In this document: one piece after another, positions 55,481 through 63,811 of the stretch
Numbering within the stretch: position 1 is the stretch's first letter
How the letters are laid out: each line of letters begins with the position of its first letter
Origin: Pseudomonadota bacterium
Lineage (GTDB): Bacteria; Pseudomonadota; Alphaproteobacteria; Rhodobacterales; Rhodobacteraceae
Direction of reading: 5' to 3'
Length of the DNA stretch: 64,000 nt
Assembly (NCBI GenBank): GCA_018240425.1
Contig: JAFEFU010000071.1
Coordinates: forward strand, 287,419 to 351,418
Notes under the pieces: generated by a model
What the model saw: only the letters and a program-made list of their open reading frames with translations
Databases searched by the model: none
What the model was told of the DNA's origin: nothing
Program-made: the position numbers and the translations under genes

Positions 55481-56299
55481 ATGGGGTTTCCCGGAACCTG
55501 GATGACCGAAAGCGAAAGCCTGGTGTACCGGGTGGTGCCGAAGTGCGCCTGCTCGTCGATCGGCCAGATCATGTTCTATTCAGACCACGGCCGTTTTTTC
55601 GACGGCGACATCCACGATGCGGCCGAGGGTCTGCACAAATGGGCGCTCGAACCCAGCCAGCCGCTGATCGAGGCCAACGTGAAGGGCCACAAGAGCTTTG
55701 CCTTCACCTGCGTGCGCAACCCCTACACGCGCATCCTGTCCTCGTTCTTCGACAAGATCTGCGGCGTGCAGAGGAACGGCAAGCGCTATCGCGGCAACAT
55801 GGTGCCGATGCTGATCCAGAAATACGGGATCGAGGTCGGCAGCGCCGCCGGCGGGTTCCAGTTCGACCAGATCGCCAGCTTCCGCCGGTTCCTTCTGTTC
55901 GCGCGCGACACGATCCGCTGGCGCCGGCCGATGGAACCCGACATCCACTGGTCGGCCATGTCGGGCCATATCTCGACCTTCATCGTCAACGGCGGGCGCT
56001 ATGACAGCATCTTCTTCACCGAAAAGTTTGACGAAGGGATGCAGTCGGTGCTCGACCGGGTGAAGACGCCGGTCCCGGTGACGCTGAAGGACGTGCCGAA
56101 GTTCAACGAGAGTGAAGGCCACGGACCCAAGCGCGCCCACCCGGTCAGCGCCTATTTCGACGACCTGTCGCGCCATCTCGTCTGGGAAATCTACAAGAAG
56201 GATTTCCAGCTCTTCCGCTACGACTTCGACGACCCCGACAACAGCCGCCCGCTGGGCGAGATCGACCTGGCCGAGGTCCACGCCAAGCTCGGGGACTGA
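55481..56299 (+). CDS. Sulfotransferase family protein
   Basis: 272 residues. VYRVVPKCACSSIGQIM has the 5'-phosphosulfate loop (P-K-x-x-x-x-S), and FAFTCVRNPYTRILSSFFDK the 3'-phosphate motif (V-R-N-P-x-x-R-x-x-S). Transfers sulfate from PAPS, by analogy to a carbohydrate. Divergent from the GT14-like gene. Substrate not known. Confidence 0.85.
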   Translation: MGFPGTWMTESESLVYRVVPKCACSSIGQIMFYSDHGRFFDGDIHDAAEGLHKWALEPSQPLIEANVKGHKSFAFTCVRNPYTRILSSFFDKICGVQRNGKRYRGNMVPMLIQKYGIEVGSAAGGFQFDQIASFRRFLLFARDTIRWRRPMEPDIHWSAMSGHISTFIVNGGRYDSIFFTEKFDEGMQSVLDRVKTPVPVTLKDVPKFNESEGHGPKRAHPVSAYFDDLSRHLVWEIYKKDFQLFRYDFDDPDNSRPLGEIDLAEVHAKLGD

Positions 56300-56303
56300 C
56301 GGA

Positions 56304-57077
56304 TCAGACCGAGGTCAGTGCCACCTTGGCCTCGGCCTCGAGCCAGGCCGACATCCGCCGGTAGGGCACCGGGCCATAGCTGATGCGCGCCACGCCAAGC
56401 CCCGCCAGCACCAGGGGCGGCGGCACATGCGGCAGGGCGATGATGTTCACCGGCAGTTCGACCGCCGCGCACAGCCGGTCGATCAGGTCGGGATCGGCCA
56501 GCCCCGGCGCGAAGAACCCGTCCGCGCCGGCACCTGCATAGGCCCTGGCCCGCTCGGCCGCCGCCTCGACCATCTCGGGGCGATGGGTATCGACGGGCGC
56601 TTTCAGGAAGATGTCGGTCCGGGCGTTCAGGAAGACGCCCGGCGCGGCCGCATCCGCCGCCTTCCGCGCCGCGCGGACGCGCGCGGCCTGCTCGGCCACG
56701 GGGCGCAGGTCGGATGTGCCGATGATCTGGTCCTCGAAGTTGAAGCCGACCGCCCCCGCCCCGACCACGGCGCTCACCGAACGCGCCAGCGCCGCCTCGT
56801 CCGCGCCATAGCCGGTTTCCAGGTCGCAGGTCACCGGCAGGTCGCTCGCGCCCACGATCCGGGCCAGGTTGTCCAGCATCATCGCGAAGGGAATCTTCTC
56901 GCCATCGGGAAAGCCGTGCGCCGCGGCCACCGGCGCGCTGCCAGTGGCCAGCGCCTTCGCACCCGCCCCTGCGACGGTCTTGGCGCTGCCCGGATCCCAG
57001 ATGTTGAACAGAATAACCGGCGCGCCCTTGCGGTGCAGCGCGCGGAAGGCGGCGATCTTCTCGGCCTGGCTGGTCAT
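56304..57077 (-). CDS. Isocitrate lyase/PEP mutase superfamily protein
   Basis: 257 residues. Barrel with LFNIWDPGSAKTVAGAGAKALATGS at the start, VTCDLETGYG, and GFNFEDQIIG for the metal acids. It lacks the KKCGH of isocitrate lyase and is nearer to the PEP phosphonomutase/oxaloacetase group (ICL/PEPM without assigned reaction). GGAG lies about 10 bases before the ATG at 57077. The stop is four bases from the convergent sulfotransferase stop. Confidence 0.87.
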   Translation of the reverse strand: MTSQAEKIAAFRALHRKGAPVILFNIWDPGSAKTVAGAGAKALATGSAPVAAAHGFPDGEKIPFAMMLDNLARIVGASDLPVTCDLETGYGADEAALARSVSAVVGAGAVGFNFEDQIIGTSDLRPVAEQAARVRAARKAADAAAPGVFLNARTDIFLKAPVDTHRPEMVEAAAERARAYAGAGADGFFAPGLADPDLIDRLCAAVELPVNIIALPHVPPPLVLAGLGVARISYGPVPYRRMSAWLEAEAKVALTSV

Positions 57078-57155
57078 GAACGGACTCTCCTCTGGATGCC
57101 GCGCCAGACTGGCGCCCGGCACACCAAAGGGCAAGGCCCCGGCTCGGGGAGTGTC

Positions 57156-58145
57156 TCAGATCAGCCCGTCCGCCCGGAACAGCGCCTTCACGTCGGTCTC
57201 GGGGCGCGCGCCGAAATGGCCGATCACCTCGGCCGCCGCGATGCAGCCCATGCGCCCCGCGACCTTCAGCCCCTGCCCGGTCGCCATCCCGTAAAGAAAG
57301 CCCGCCGCGAACTGGTCGCCCGCCCCGGTCGCATCGACCGGCACCACCCGCTTGACCGGCACCTCGGCGCGCTCGTCCCCGCGCAGAAGGATCACGTCCT
57401 CGCCCGACCGGGTGCAGACCACCAGCCCGCAGTCGGCCCGCGCCTGGGCCAGCGCCGCCTCCAGATCCTCGGTCTGGTAGAGCGCGCACCATTCGTGCTG
57501 GTTGCCGATCACATAATCCATCTCGTCCCTGACCAGCCGCCGGAAGTCCGCCCGGTGCCGGTCAACGCAGAACGGGTCCGACAGCGCGATCCCCGCCTTG
57601 CCGCCGCCTGCGTGGCAGGCCGCCGCCGCCTTGTGGAACGCGGCCTTCCCTTCGTCCTTGTCGAAGAGATAGCCCTCGAGGAACAAATAGTCGCTGGCCT
57701 TGACGATGCCAGCGTCCAGATCCGCCGGGCCGAAATCGGCGCCCGCGCCCAGATAGGTGTTCATCGACCGCTCGCCATCGGGCGTGACAAAGATCATCGA
57801 GCGCGAGGTCGGATGCTCGGCCGCCGCCGGCGGGTTGGGGAAGGCCGTCCCCTCGCCCTCCAGCGACTTCGCGTAGAACCGGCCCAGGGCATCGTCCTTC
57901 ACCTTGCCGACGAAGGCCGTGGTCAGCCCCAGGTTGCCAAGTCCCGCCAGCGTGTTGCCGACCGAGCCGCCGGGCGCCTCGGTCCGCTCCTTCATCGCCG
58001 CATAAAGCGTCTCGCCCCGCTCGCGGTCGACCAGTTGCATGATCCCCTTCTCGATCCCCATCCAGTCGAGAAAGCGCTCGTCGCACTGGGTCAGCACATC
58101 GACAATGGCGTTGCCTATGCCGACAACCTGGTAGCGCTCAGTCAA
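57156..58145 (-). CDS. PfkB family carbohydrate/adenosine kinase
   Basis: 329 residues. VVGIGNAIVDVLTQCDERF at the start, GGSVGNTLAGLGNLGLTTAFVGKVKDD (first PfkB signature), and VDATGAGDQFAAGFLYG (second signature with the catalytic Asp). This type is often annotated as adenosine kinase or ribokinase-like; the substrate cannot be read. A TTG at 58145 is chosen as start: AGGAGA lies six bases before it and the protein begins at the usual place. It then overlaps nth by eight bases; an ATG at 58160 has no such site. Confidence 0.87.
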   Translation of the reverse strand: MTERYQVVGIGNAIVDVLTQCDERFLDWMGIEKGIMQLVDRERGETLYAAMKERTEAPGGSVGNTLAGLGNLGLTTAFVGKVKDDALGRFYAKSLEGEGTAFPNPPAAAEHPTSRSMIFVTPDGERSMNTYLGAGADFGPADLDAGIVKASDYLFLEGYLFDKDEGKAAFHKAAAACHAGGGKAGIALSDPFCVDRHRADFRRLVRDEMDYVIGNQHEWCALYQTEDLEAALAQARADCGLVVCTRSGEDVILLRGDERAEVPVKRVVPVDATGAGDQFAAGFLYGMATGQGLKVAGRMGCIAAAEVIGHFGARPETDVKALFRADGLI

Positions 58146-58785
58146 GGTTCTTCTCCTCATAGGGGCAGAGATCGCGGATCAGGCAGGCCCGGCATTTCGG
58201 CTTGCGCGCGGTGCAGACATAGCGGCCGTGCAGGATCAGCCAATGGTGGGCATGGGCCTGGAACTCGACCGGAACATGATCCTCGATCGCGCGCTCGACC
58301 GCATCGACATCTTTCCCTGGCGCGATGCCGGTGCGGTTGCCGACCCGGAAGATATGGGTGTCGACCGCCTGCGCCGGATGGTGGAACCACATGTTCAGGA
58401 CCACGTTCGCGGTCTTGCGCCCGACGCCGGGCAAGGATTGCAGCGCCGCCCGCGACGAGGGCACCTCGCCGCCGTAGTCCTTCACCAGAATCCGGCTCAG
58501 CCTGATGACGTTCTTCGCCTTCTGCCGGTAAAGGCCGATGGTCTTGACGTGCTCGGTCAGCCCCTCCTCGCCAAGGGCCAGCATCTTCTCGGGCGTGTCG
58601 GCGACCGCAAACAGCGCCCGCGTCGCCCTGTTCACGCCCGCATCCGTCGCCTGCGCCGACAGGGCGACGGCGACCAGCAGGGTGAAGGCGTTCACATGCT
58701 CGAGCTCGCCCTTCGGATGGGCCTCGGCCGCCTGAAAGCGGAGGAAAATCTCGCGGATCGTGTGATAGTCGAGTTGGCGCGCCAT
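58138..58785 (-). CDS. nth: Endonuclease III
   Basis: 215 residues. Base-excision glycosylase/AP lyase for oxidised pyrimidines. LSAQATDAGVNRATRALF, LPGVGRKTANVVLN (helix-hairpin-helix), DTHIFRVGNRTG with the Asp, and the [4Fe-4S] set CTARKPKCRACLIRDLC. The Lys in the HhH is in VGRKTA. ATG at 58785 starts the conserved fold. It overlaps the kinase gene downstream. Confidence 0.96.
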   Translation of the reverse strand: MARQLDYHTIREIFLRFQAAEAHPKGELEHVNAFTLLVAVALSAQATDAGVNRATRALFAVADTPEKMLALGEEGLTEHVKTIGLYRQKAKNVIRLSRILVKDYGGEVPSSRAALQSLPGVGRKTANVVLNMWFHHPAQAVDTHIFRVGNRTGIAPGKDVDAVERAIEDHVPVEFQAHAHHWLILHGRYVCTARKPKCRACLIRDLCPYEEKNLD

Positions 58786-58897
58786 GCGCCCCTGATGCCC
58801 CGCCGTTCCGGCACGGGCAAGCGAAATTGACAAGCCGCAGGTTCCGGGTCGCGCCCGGCCCGCCGCCGTCCTAGATTGGCATGAAAGGAGACCGCCC

Positions 58898-59749
58898 ATG
58901 CCGATGGACACGCTGCCGCAGGACTATCACTACCGGGTCATCGCCCGCGCGCTGGCCGAGATCGACGGCCCCGGCGGCCAGGCCCTGTCGCTCGACGATC
59001 TGGCCGCGAGGCTGAAGATGAGCCCCGCCCACTTCCAGCGGGTCTTTTCCGCCTGGGTCGGCGTCTCGCCCAAGCGTTACCAGCAATATCTGACGCTCGA
59101 CCATGCCCGCAGGCTTCTGGCTGACCGCTTCACCGTGCTCGATGCCGCCCTTGAAACCGGCCTGTCGGGTTCGGGCCGCCTGCACGATCTTTTCGTCAAG
59201 TGGGAAGCGATGAGCCCCGGCGACTATGCGCAGGGCGGCGCGGGGCTCGCCATCAGCTATGGCTGGTTCCCCTCGCCCTTCGGCGAGGTGCTGGCGATGG
59301 GCACGGCGCGCGGCCTTTGCGGCCTCGCCTTTGCCGAGGATTGCGGCCGCGCTGCCGCCCTGGCCGACCTGACCGGGCGCTGGCCGCACGCCACCTACCA
59401 GGAAGACCCCGCCCGTATCGCCCCCTGGGTCGGCGCCGCCTTCGGCGCGGGCGGCGAGGCGCAGCTGTTCCTGATCGGCGCCCCCTTCCAGATCAAGGTC
59501 TGGGAGGCGCTCCTGCGCATCCCCTCGGGCCAAGTCACCACCTATTCGGAACTTGCGCGCGTCACCGGCCATCCGCAGGCGGTGCGGGCCGTCGGCACCG
59601 CCGTCGGGCGCAACCCGATTTCGTGGCTCATCCCCTGCCACCGGGCGCTGCGCAAGTCCGGCGGGCTTGGCGGCTATCACTGGGGCCTGCCGGTCAAGCG
59701 CGCGATGCTGGCCTGGGAGGCGGCGCGCGCCGACACGAGGGCCGCCTGA
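58898..59749 (+). CDS. Ada-like protein: AraC-type HTH joined to O6-alkylguanine-DNA alkyltransferase
   Basis: 283 residues. Residues about 10-110 are an AraC helix-turn-helix pair (LSLDDLAARLKMSPAHFQRVFSAWVGVSPKRYQQYLTLDHARRLL). Residues about 120-280 are the alkyltransferase, active site NPISWLIPCHRAL with the acceptor Cys, and YHWGLPVKRAML after it. The N-terminal Cys-rich phosphotriester domain of E. coli Ada is missing, so it cannot be switched on in the same way. GGAG precedes the ATG. Divergent from nth, pairing two DNA repair genes. Confidence 0.92.
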   Translation: MPMDTLPQDYHYRVIARALAEIDGPGGQALSLDDLAARLKMSPAHFQRVFSAWVGVSPKRYQQYLTLDHARRLLADRFTVLDAALETGLSGSGRLHDLFVKWEAMSPGDYAQGGAGLAISYGWFPSPFGEVLAMGTARGLCGLAFAEDCGRAAALADLTGRWPHATYQEDPARIAPWVGAAFGAGGEAQLFLIGAPFQIKVWEALLRIPSGQVTTYSELARVTGHPQAVRAVGTAVGRNPISWLIPCHRALRKSGGLGGYHWGLPVKRAMLAWEAARADTRAA

Positions 59750-59851
59750 CGGCTGGCGAAAACCCGCCGACCGCCGCCCCGGACCAAGATCGTTATTGCC
59801 TATCAGGGCCACCCTGCGCAGGTAACTCCCAGCACTGACCGGAGTTGTCCC

Positions 59852-60517
59852 ATGCGTCTCAACAAGATCCTTCTCGCCGGCTTTGCCAGCAGCTTCGCGC
59901 TGTCGGCCTGCGTCCAGCCCGGCCCCTACAATCCCGACGACCCCAACCAGCGCGCCCGCAACGGCGCGATGATGGGGGCGCTCGCCGGCGCGGCGCTTGG
60001 CGCGGCCACCGGCGACAGCAATGACAAGACCTCGGACCGGGTGATCGGCGGCGCCTTGATCGGCGGAATGCTGGGCGCGGGCATCGGCAACGCGCTCGAC
60101 CAACAGGCTGCCGACCTGAGGCAGAACATCCGCACCCGCGGTGTCCAGATCATCAACGACGGCAACCAGCTGCGCGTGGTCATGCCCGAGGGCATCCTCT
60201 TCCCGGTCGACAGCGCCACGGTGCAGCCCGGCATCATGAACGACCTCTATACGGTCGCCGACAGCCTCAACCGCTATCCCGACAGCCAGGTCCAGGTGAT
60301 CGGCCACACCGACAACACCGGGGCCGCCGGCTACAACCAGGCCCTGTCCGAGCGCCGCGCCAGGTCCGTCGCCGCGGTCCTGCGCGACGACGGCGTCGAT
60401 CCCCGCCGCCTCTCGGCCTACGGCCGCGGCGAAAGCCAGCCGGTCGCCTCGAACCTGACCGCCGCCGGCAAGGCCCAGAACCGCCGCGTGGAGATCGTCA
60501 TCATCCCCTACCGCTGA
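59852..60517 (+). CDS. OmpA family lipoprotein with glycine-zipper domain
   Basis: 221 residues. Lipobox FALSAC gives a lipid-modified Cys20 after a signal peptide. Residues about 38-88 are a glycine zipper (GAMMGALAGAALGAATG ... VIGGALIGGMLGAGIG). The C-terminal OmpA domain (about 105-220) has VQVIGHTDNTGAAGYNQALSERRA and NRRVEIVI, which bind peptidoglycan. Joins outer membrane and wall. It ends in a strong intrinsic terminator. Confidence 0.93.
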   Translation: MRLNKILLAGFASSFALSACVQPGPYNPDDPNQRARNGAMMGALAGAALGAATGDSNDKTSDRVIGGALIGGMLGAGIGNALDQQAADLRQNIRTRGVQIINDGNQLRVVMPEGILFPVDSATVQPGIMNDLYTVADSLNRYPDSQVQVIGHTDNTGAAGYNQALSERRARSVAAVLRDDGVDPRRLSAYGRGESQPVASNLTAAGKAQNRRVEIVIIPYR

Positions 60518-60542
60518 GGCGGCGACAGCCCTTCCAAACGCG

Positions 60543-60572
60543 AAAACGCCCGGTCGCAGGACCGGGCGTTTT
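60543..60572 (+). terminator. Strong bidirectional intrinsic terminator
   Basis: AAAACGCCCGGTC (60543-60555), GCAG loop, GACCGGGCGTTTT (60560-60572): 13-bp perfect stem with A and T runs on either side, followed by CCTTTTTC. Ends the OmpA gene on the plus strand and the atp operon on the minus strand. Confidence 0.92.
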
Positions 60573-60593
60573 CCTTTTTCTCTGCGCCGCCGG

Positions 60594-61160
60594 TCAGTGC
60601 AGGCGGGCCTCGACCTCGCCGATGGCCGCGTCGATCAGCCGGCCACGGTCGGCCGCCGTCATCGTCCGGGCGATCAGGTCGCCAGCAGCGCCGACAGCGA
60701 CGGTCGCCGCGCGGTCGCGCACTTCCTTGACCGCCGCGGCCTCGGCCTGCGCGATCTGGTCCTCGGCCGCCTTCAGCCGGCGCGCGATCGACGCCTTCAG
60801 GTCCAGCTTGGCCTGTTCGGCCGCCGCCTGCGCCTCGCGCCGGGCGCTGTCGACGATGGCGGCGGACTGGTCGCTGACCTCGCGCTGCTTCTGCTCGTAG
60901 GACGCCAGCACCGCCTTGGCCTCGTCATGCAGCGCCTTCGCCGCGGCCAGATCGTTGCGGATGCCTTCGGCGCGCTTGTCCAGCACCCCGCCCAGAAGCC
61001 CCGGCACCCGGAACTTCAGCAGGACCGCGATGAACAGCAGGAAGGCGATGGTGACGACGAACTCGGTCGAATGCAGCGAGAAGAAGGGCTCGGCCTCCTC
61101 GGCGGCAAGGGCCGGACCGGCGGCAAGGGCAGCGGCGAGGGCGATGGCAAGTTTCTTCAT
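60594..61160 (-). CDS. atpF: F0F1 ATP synthase subunit b
   Basis: 188 residues. The N-terminus looks like a signal peptide ([20 protein letters not shown]), a feature of this b subunit in the group, then a membrane helix (about 34-50, [17 protein letters not shown]) and a long charged coiled coil (55-150). Forms the peripheral stalk with b'. Last gene of the F0 operon, four bases after b' and just before the terminator. F1 genes are elsewhere, as in related bacteria. Confidence 0.95.
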   Translation of the reverse strand: MKKLAIALAAALAAGPALAAEEAEPFFSLHSTEFVVTIAFLLFIAVLLKFRVPGLLGGVLDKRAEGIRNDLAAAKALHDEAKAVLASYEQKQREVSDQSAAIVDSARREAQAAAEQAKLDLKASIARRLKAAEDQIAQAEAAAVKEVRDRAATVAVGAAGDLIARTMTAADRGRLIDAAIGEVEARLH

Positions 61161-61164
61161 CGTC

Positions 61165-61743
61165 TCAACCCTTCATCCGGTCCGCGACCGCTGCCGCGAC
61201 CGCCTTTTCGTCCGCCGTTCCGCCAAGGGCGGCGACGATGGCCTTCGCCGTGTCCCTGGCCACTTCCGCGACCGCCGTCACCGCGCCGGCACGGATCTCC
61301 TCGATCCGGCGCGCCGATTCCGCCGCCCGTGCCCCGATCTCGGCATCGGCCTTGGCCACCGCCTTGTCGAGGTCGGCCTGAATGTCGGCGCGGGTGGCCG
61401 CGACGATCTTCGCGGCCTCGGCACGGGCATCGACCAGCGCCTGGTTGTAGGCCGCTTCCGCCTCGGCAGCCTTGGCCTTCAGCTTTTCGGCCATCTCCAG
61501 ATCGCCGGTGATCCGCCCCTGGCGGTCGGCGAGGATCCCGCCGATGCGCGGCAGCGCCACCCGCGACAGGATGACATAGATGACGACCAGCGCCACCACG
61601 AGCCAGAAAATCTGGTTCGGGAAGGTCGCGAAATCGAGTTGCGGCATCCCCGGCGTACCGGCGGCCGCGTGGCCCGCCGCCTCGGTGACCTGGCCCTGGG
61701 CCGCGTCGGTCGCCGTGCTCAGCGCTGTGGTGGTATTGGACAT
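61165..61743 (-). CDS. atpX: F0F1 ATP synthase subunit b'
   Basis: 192 residues. Ala/Thr-rich N-terminal stretch (1-35), membrane helix [21 protein letters not shown] (about 42-62), then [25 protein letters not shown] leading into a long coiled coil. The split b/b' pair is typical of photosynthetic bacteria and their relatives. ATG at 61743 is chosen with AGAGG upstream; the ATG five codons earlier is less likely. Confidence 0.94.
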   Translation of the reverse strand: MSNTTTALSTATDAAQGQVTEAAGHAAAGTPGMPQLDFATFPNQIFWLVVALVVIYVILSRVALPRIGGILADRQGRITGDLEMAEKLKAKAAEAEAAYNQALVDARAEAAKIVAATRADIQADLDKAVAKADAEIGARAAESARRIEEIRAGAVTAVAEVARDTAKAIVAALGGTADEKAVAAAVADRMKG

Positions 61744-61822
61744 CTCGGCCTCTCTCAAACCCGGATTACACGCCGGACAGGTTCAATGCCCCGCCCGGCC
61801 GTAAGGATGGTTCGGGGCGGCC

Positions 61823-62065
61823 TCAGAAGCCCTTCGCGAACATCAGGAGAAGCGCGACGAGGAACGAGAAGATCCCCAGCGCTTCGGCGAAGGCGATGCC
61901 GATGAACAGCGTCGCGGTCTGGCCGCCGGCGGCCGAGGGGTTGCGCAGCGCACCCGCCAGGAAGTTGCCGGCGACGTTGCCCACACCGATGGCCGAGCCG
62001 CCCATGCCCATGCAGGCCAGGCCAGCGCCGATGTAAGCACCCATTGCAGCGATATCACCTTGCAT
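61823..62065 (-). CDS. atpE: F0F1 ATP synthase subunit c
   Basis: 80 residues, two hydrophobic helices with the GxGxG-type packing in [24 protein letters not shown], the R-N-P loop, and [19 protein letters not shown] with the ion-carrying Glu (about residue 61). Forms the proton-driven c-ring. 79 bp to b' and 56 bp to atpB leave room for translation signals that raise its output. Confidence 0.97.
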   Translation of the reverse strand: MQGDIAAMGAYIGAGLACMGMGGSAIGVGNVAGNFLAGALRNPSAAGGQTATLFIGIAFAEALGIFSFLVALLLMFAKGF

Positions 62066-62121
62066 TGTCGTCTCTCCTTGAGATGGGATTGTGGTGTTTC
62101 GGTTGGATCGAGGGTCCGGCC

Positions 62122-62889
62122 TCAGTGACCCGGATGCAGGGCATCCTTCAGGTACACGCAGGTCAGGATGGTGAAGACATAGGCCTGGATGAAGGCCACC
62201 AGCAGCTCAAGCGCATACATGGCCGTGATCGCCAGGATCGACAGCGGCGTGACCGCGATGCCGATCCCGGACATCAGGATCAGCGGCGCGAAGGCCGCGA
62301 ACACCTTGATGACCGCATGGCCCGCCATCATGTTGCCGGCAAGTCGGACGGAATGGCTGACCGGGCGCACGAAATAGGAAATCAACTCGATGACCGCCAG
62401 GATCGGCCGCAGCGCCAGGGGCGCCGACGAAACCCAGAACAGCCCCAGGAACTGCGTCCCGTTCTTGACGAAGCCGATGATCGTCACCGACAGGAACACG
62501 AGGACCGCCATCACGCCGGTGACCGCGATGTGCGAGGTCAGGGTGAGGGCGCCGGGGATCAGCCCGAGGAAGTTCGAGAAGACGATGAAGCAGAACAGCG
62601 TGAAGATGTAGGGGAAATAGCGCAGCCCGTCGTGGCCCGACACTTCCTCGACCATCTTGTGCACGAACCCGTAGGCCAGCTCGGCAACCGACTGCATCCG
62701 GCCCGGAACCACCGCGCGCCGGGCGGTGCCGAGGACGAACAGCACGAAGATGCACAGGACGGCGATGGCCATCCACAGGGTCACGTTTGTCACCGTGGTC
62801 AGGTTCAGCGCATCGCCGAACAGCGGCTTGACGGCGAACTGATCCATCGGATGGAACGACAGTCCCTGACCCTCAGCTTCGCCCGCCAT
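62122..62889 (-). CDS. atpB: F0F1 ATP synthase subunit a
   Basis: 255 residues, five or six membrane helices. [15 protein letters not shown] at the N-terminus is the family pattern here; [16 protein letters not shown] carries the essential stator Arg, and [25 protein letters not shown] ends the protein. Forms the proton half-channels. ATG at 62889 has GGGGA before it and overlaps atpI by 17 bases. Confidence 0.97.
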   Translation of the reverse strand: MAGEAEGQGLSFHPMDQFAVKPLFGDALNLTTVTNVTLWMAIAVLCIFVLFVLGTARRAVVPGRMQSVAELAYGFVHKMVEEVSGHDGLRYFPYIFTLFCFIVFSNFLGLIPGALTLTSHIAVTGVMAVLVFLSVTIIGFVKNGTQFLGLFWVSSAPLALRPILAVIELISYFVRPVSHSVRLAGNMMAGHAVIKVFAAFAPLILMSGIGIAVTPLSILAITAMYALELLVAFIQAYVFTILTCVYLKDALHPGH

Positions 62890-63220
62890 CTTCGTCCCCT
62901 TCTGTCCTGGCGGCCGCAGCCGCCGCATTCTTGTCCTGCAGCTCGCGGGCGGTGCGCAGCATCACCTTCACCCCAGCCGCGAAGCCCAGCATCGTCATCA
63001 CCACCAGAAACACCGGCAGGGTGCCCAGAAGCACATCCAGCCCGTATCCGATGGCCGCGCCGATCCCGAGGCCCGAGACCAGCTCGATCACCATGCGCCA
63101 GCCCTTGTCGGCCGCGCCCAGCTCCCGGACCACCCGCGCCTCGGGCGCCGCTGCCTTCTTCAGGGCATCGATCCGCCGCTCCAGGTCTTTCAGGCGGGCG
63201 GGATCGGGGCCTTCTTGCAT
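62873..63220 (-). CDS. atpI: AtpI-type assembly/Mg transport protein of the F0 operon
   Basis: 115 residues. N-terminal charged helix ([15 protein letters not shown]), two membrane helices (about 52-70 and 75-92; [20 protein letters not shown] and [20 protein letters not shown]), basic tail. Assists c-ring assembly in other bacteria. First gene of the atp F0 operon. The ATG at 63220 is taken over an earlier ATG (63253) because it follows the promoter comfortably. Confidence 0.9.
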   Translation of the reverse strand: MQEGPDPARLKDLERRIDALKKAAAPEARVVRELGAADKGWRMVIELVSGLGIGAAIGYGLDVLLGTLPVFLVVMTMLGFAAGVKVMLRTARELQDKNAAAAAARTEGDEDGGRS

Positions 63221-63250
63221 GGCGGGTCCGTGGTCTGGACAGTCGCGGCA

Positions 63251-63279
63251 CAACTAGAGGCAGGGCGCTTCCGAGTCAA
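63251..63279 (-). promoter_or_regulatory. Candidate promoter of the atp F0 operon
   Basis: On the minus strand TTGACT (63274-63279), 17-base spacer, TAGTTG (63251-63256). Predicted start about 63244, some 24 bases before the atpI ATG. A second TTGACG lies 14 bases further upstream (63288-63293). Confidence 0.4.
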
Positions 63280-63402
63280 CGGGGTCCGTCAACGGATACA
63301 TCTTGCGTAACATGTTGAAATATAAATGAAAATCATATGGAATGGTCCGGGGCGCTGCCCGCCGGACCGCGCCGGGCGGCGAAAACCGCCCGCCCGGCAT
63401 AT

Positions 63403-63418
63403 TCAACCTTCCGGTTGA
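63403..63418. promoter_or_regulatory. Probable autoregulatory operator of the ArsR gene
   Basis: TCAACC (63403-63408), TTCC, GGTTGA (63413-63418): perfect 6-bp arms, 31 bases before the ArsR ATG. Symmetric TCAAC-type sites like this precede many ArsR regulators of this sort (recalled). Confidence 0.5.
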
Positions 63419-63448
63419 CGATCGCCGGCGCCGGGGCGACAAGCAGCC

Positions 63449-63805
63449 ATGACCCCGCCCCCCGCCCCTCACCTCGACGCGATCTTCGCTGCGCTCTCCG
63501 ATCCGACGCGGCGGGCGATCCTGACCATGCTGCTCGAGGACGACATGGCGGTGACCGACGTGGCCGACCCGTTCGAGATGTCGCTGGCCGCGGTCTCCAA
63601 GCACCTGCGCATCCTCGCCGAGGCCCGCCTCATCACCCAGGAACGCCGCGGCCGGGTGATCTGGTGCAAGCTCGAGCCCGACGCCATGCGCGCGGCAACG
63701 GTCTGGATCCAGGGCTTCGGCCTCTTCGCCGAGATGGATCTCGATGCGTTCGAGCGTTTTCTCGAACATGAGGGCGGCGATGCAGGGGCCGGGGCCGGGG
63801 ACTGA
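63449..63805 (+). CDS. ArsR family winged-helix regulator
   Basis: 118 residues. DAIFAALSDPTRRAILTMLLEDDMAVTDVADPFEMSLAAVSKHLRILAEARLITQERRGRVIWCKLEP is a complete ArsR domain. The C-x-C metal site in helix 3 is absent, so it does not sense metals in the classical way; it is closer to the regulators that accompany SRPBCC-domain proteins. Its expected partner gene is not next to it: the stop is seven bases from the convergent LysR stop. A palindrome before the gene suggests self-repression. Confidence 0.92.
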   Translation: MTPPPAPHLDAIFAALSDPTRRAILTMLLEDDMAVTDVADPFEMSLAAVSKHLRILAEARLITQERRGRVIWCKLEPDAMRAATVWIQGFGLFAEMDLDAFERFLEHEGGDAGAGAGD

Positions 63806-63811
63806 CCGGGC

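Noticed and set aside
58827..58832. Perfect TTGACA box before the Ada-like gene
   Set aside because: No acceptable -10 box lies 16-18 bases downstream; the only candidate (TAGATT near 58872) is too far away.
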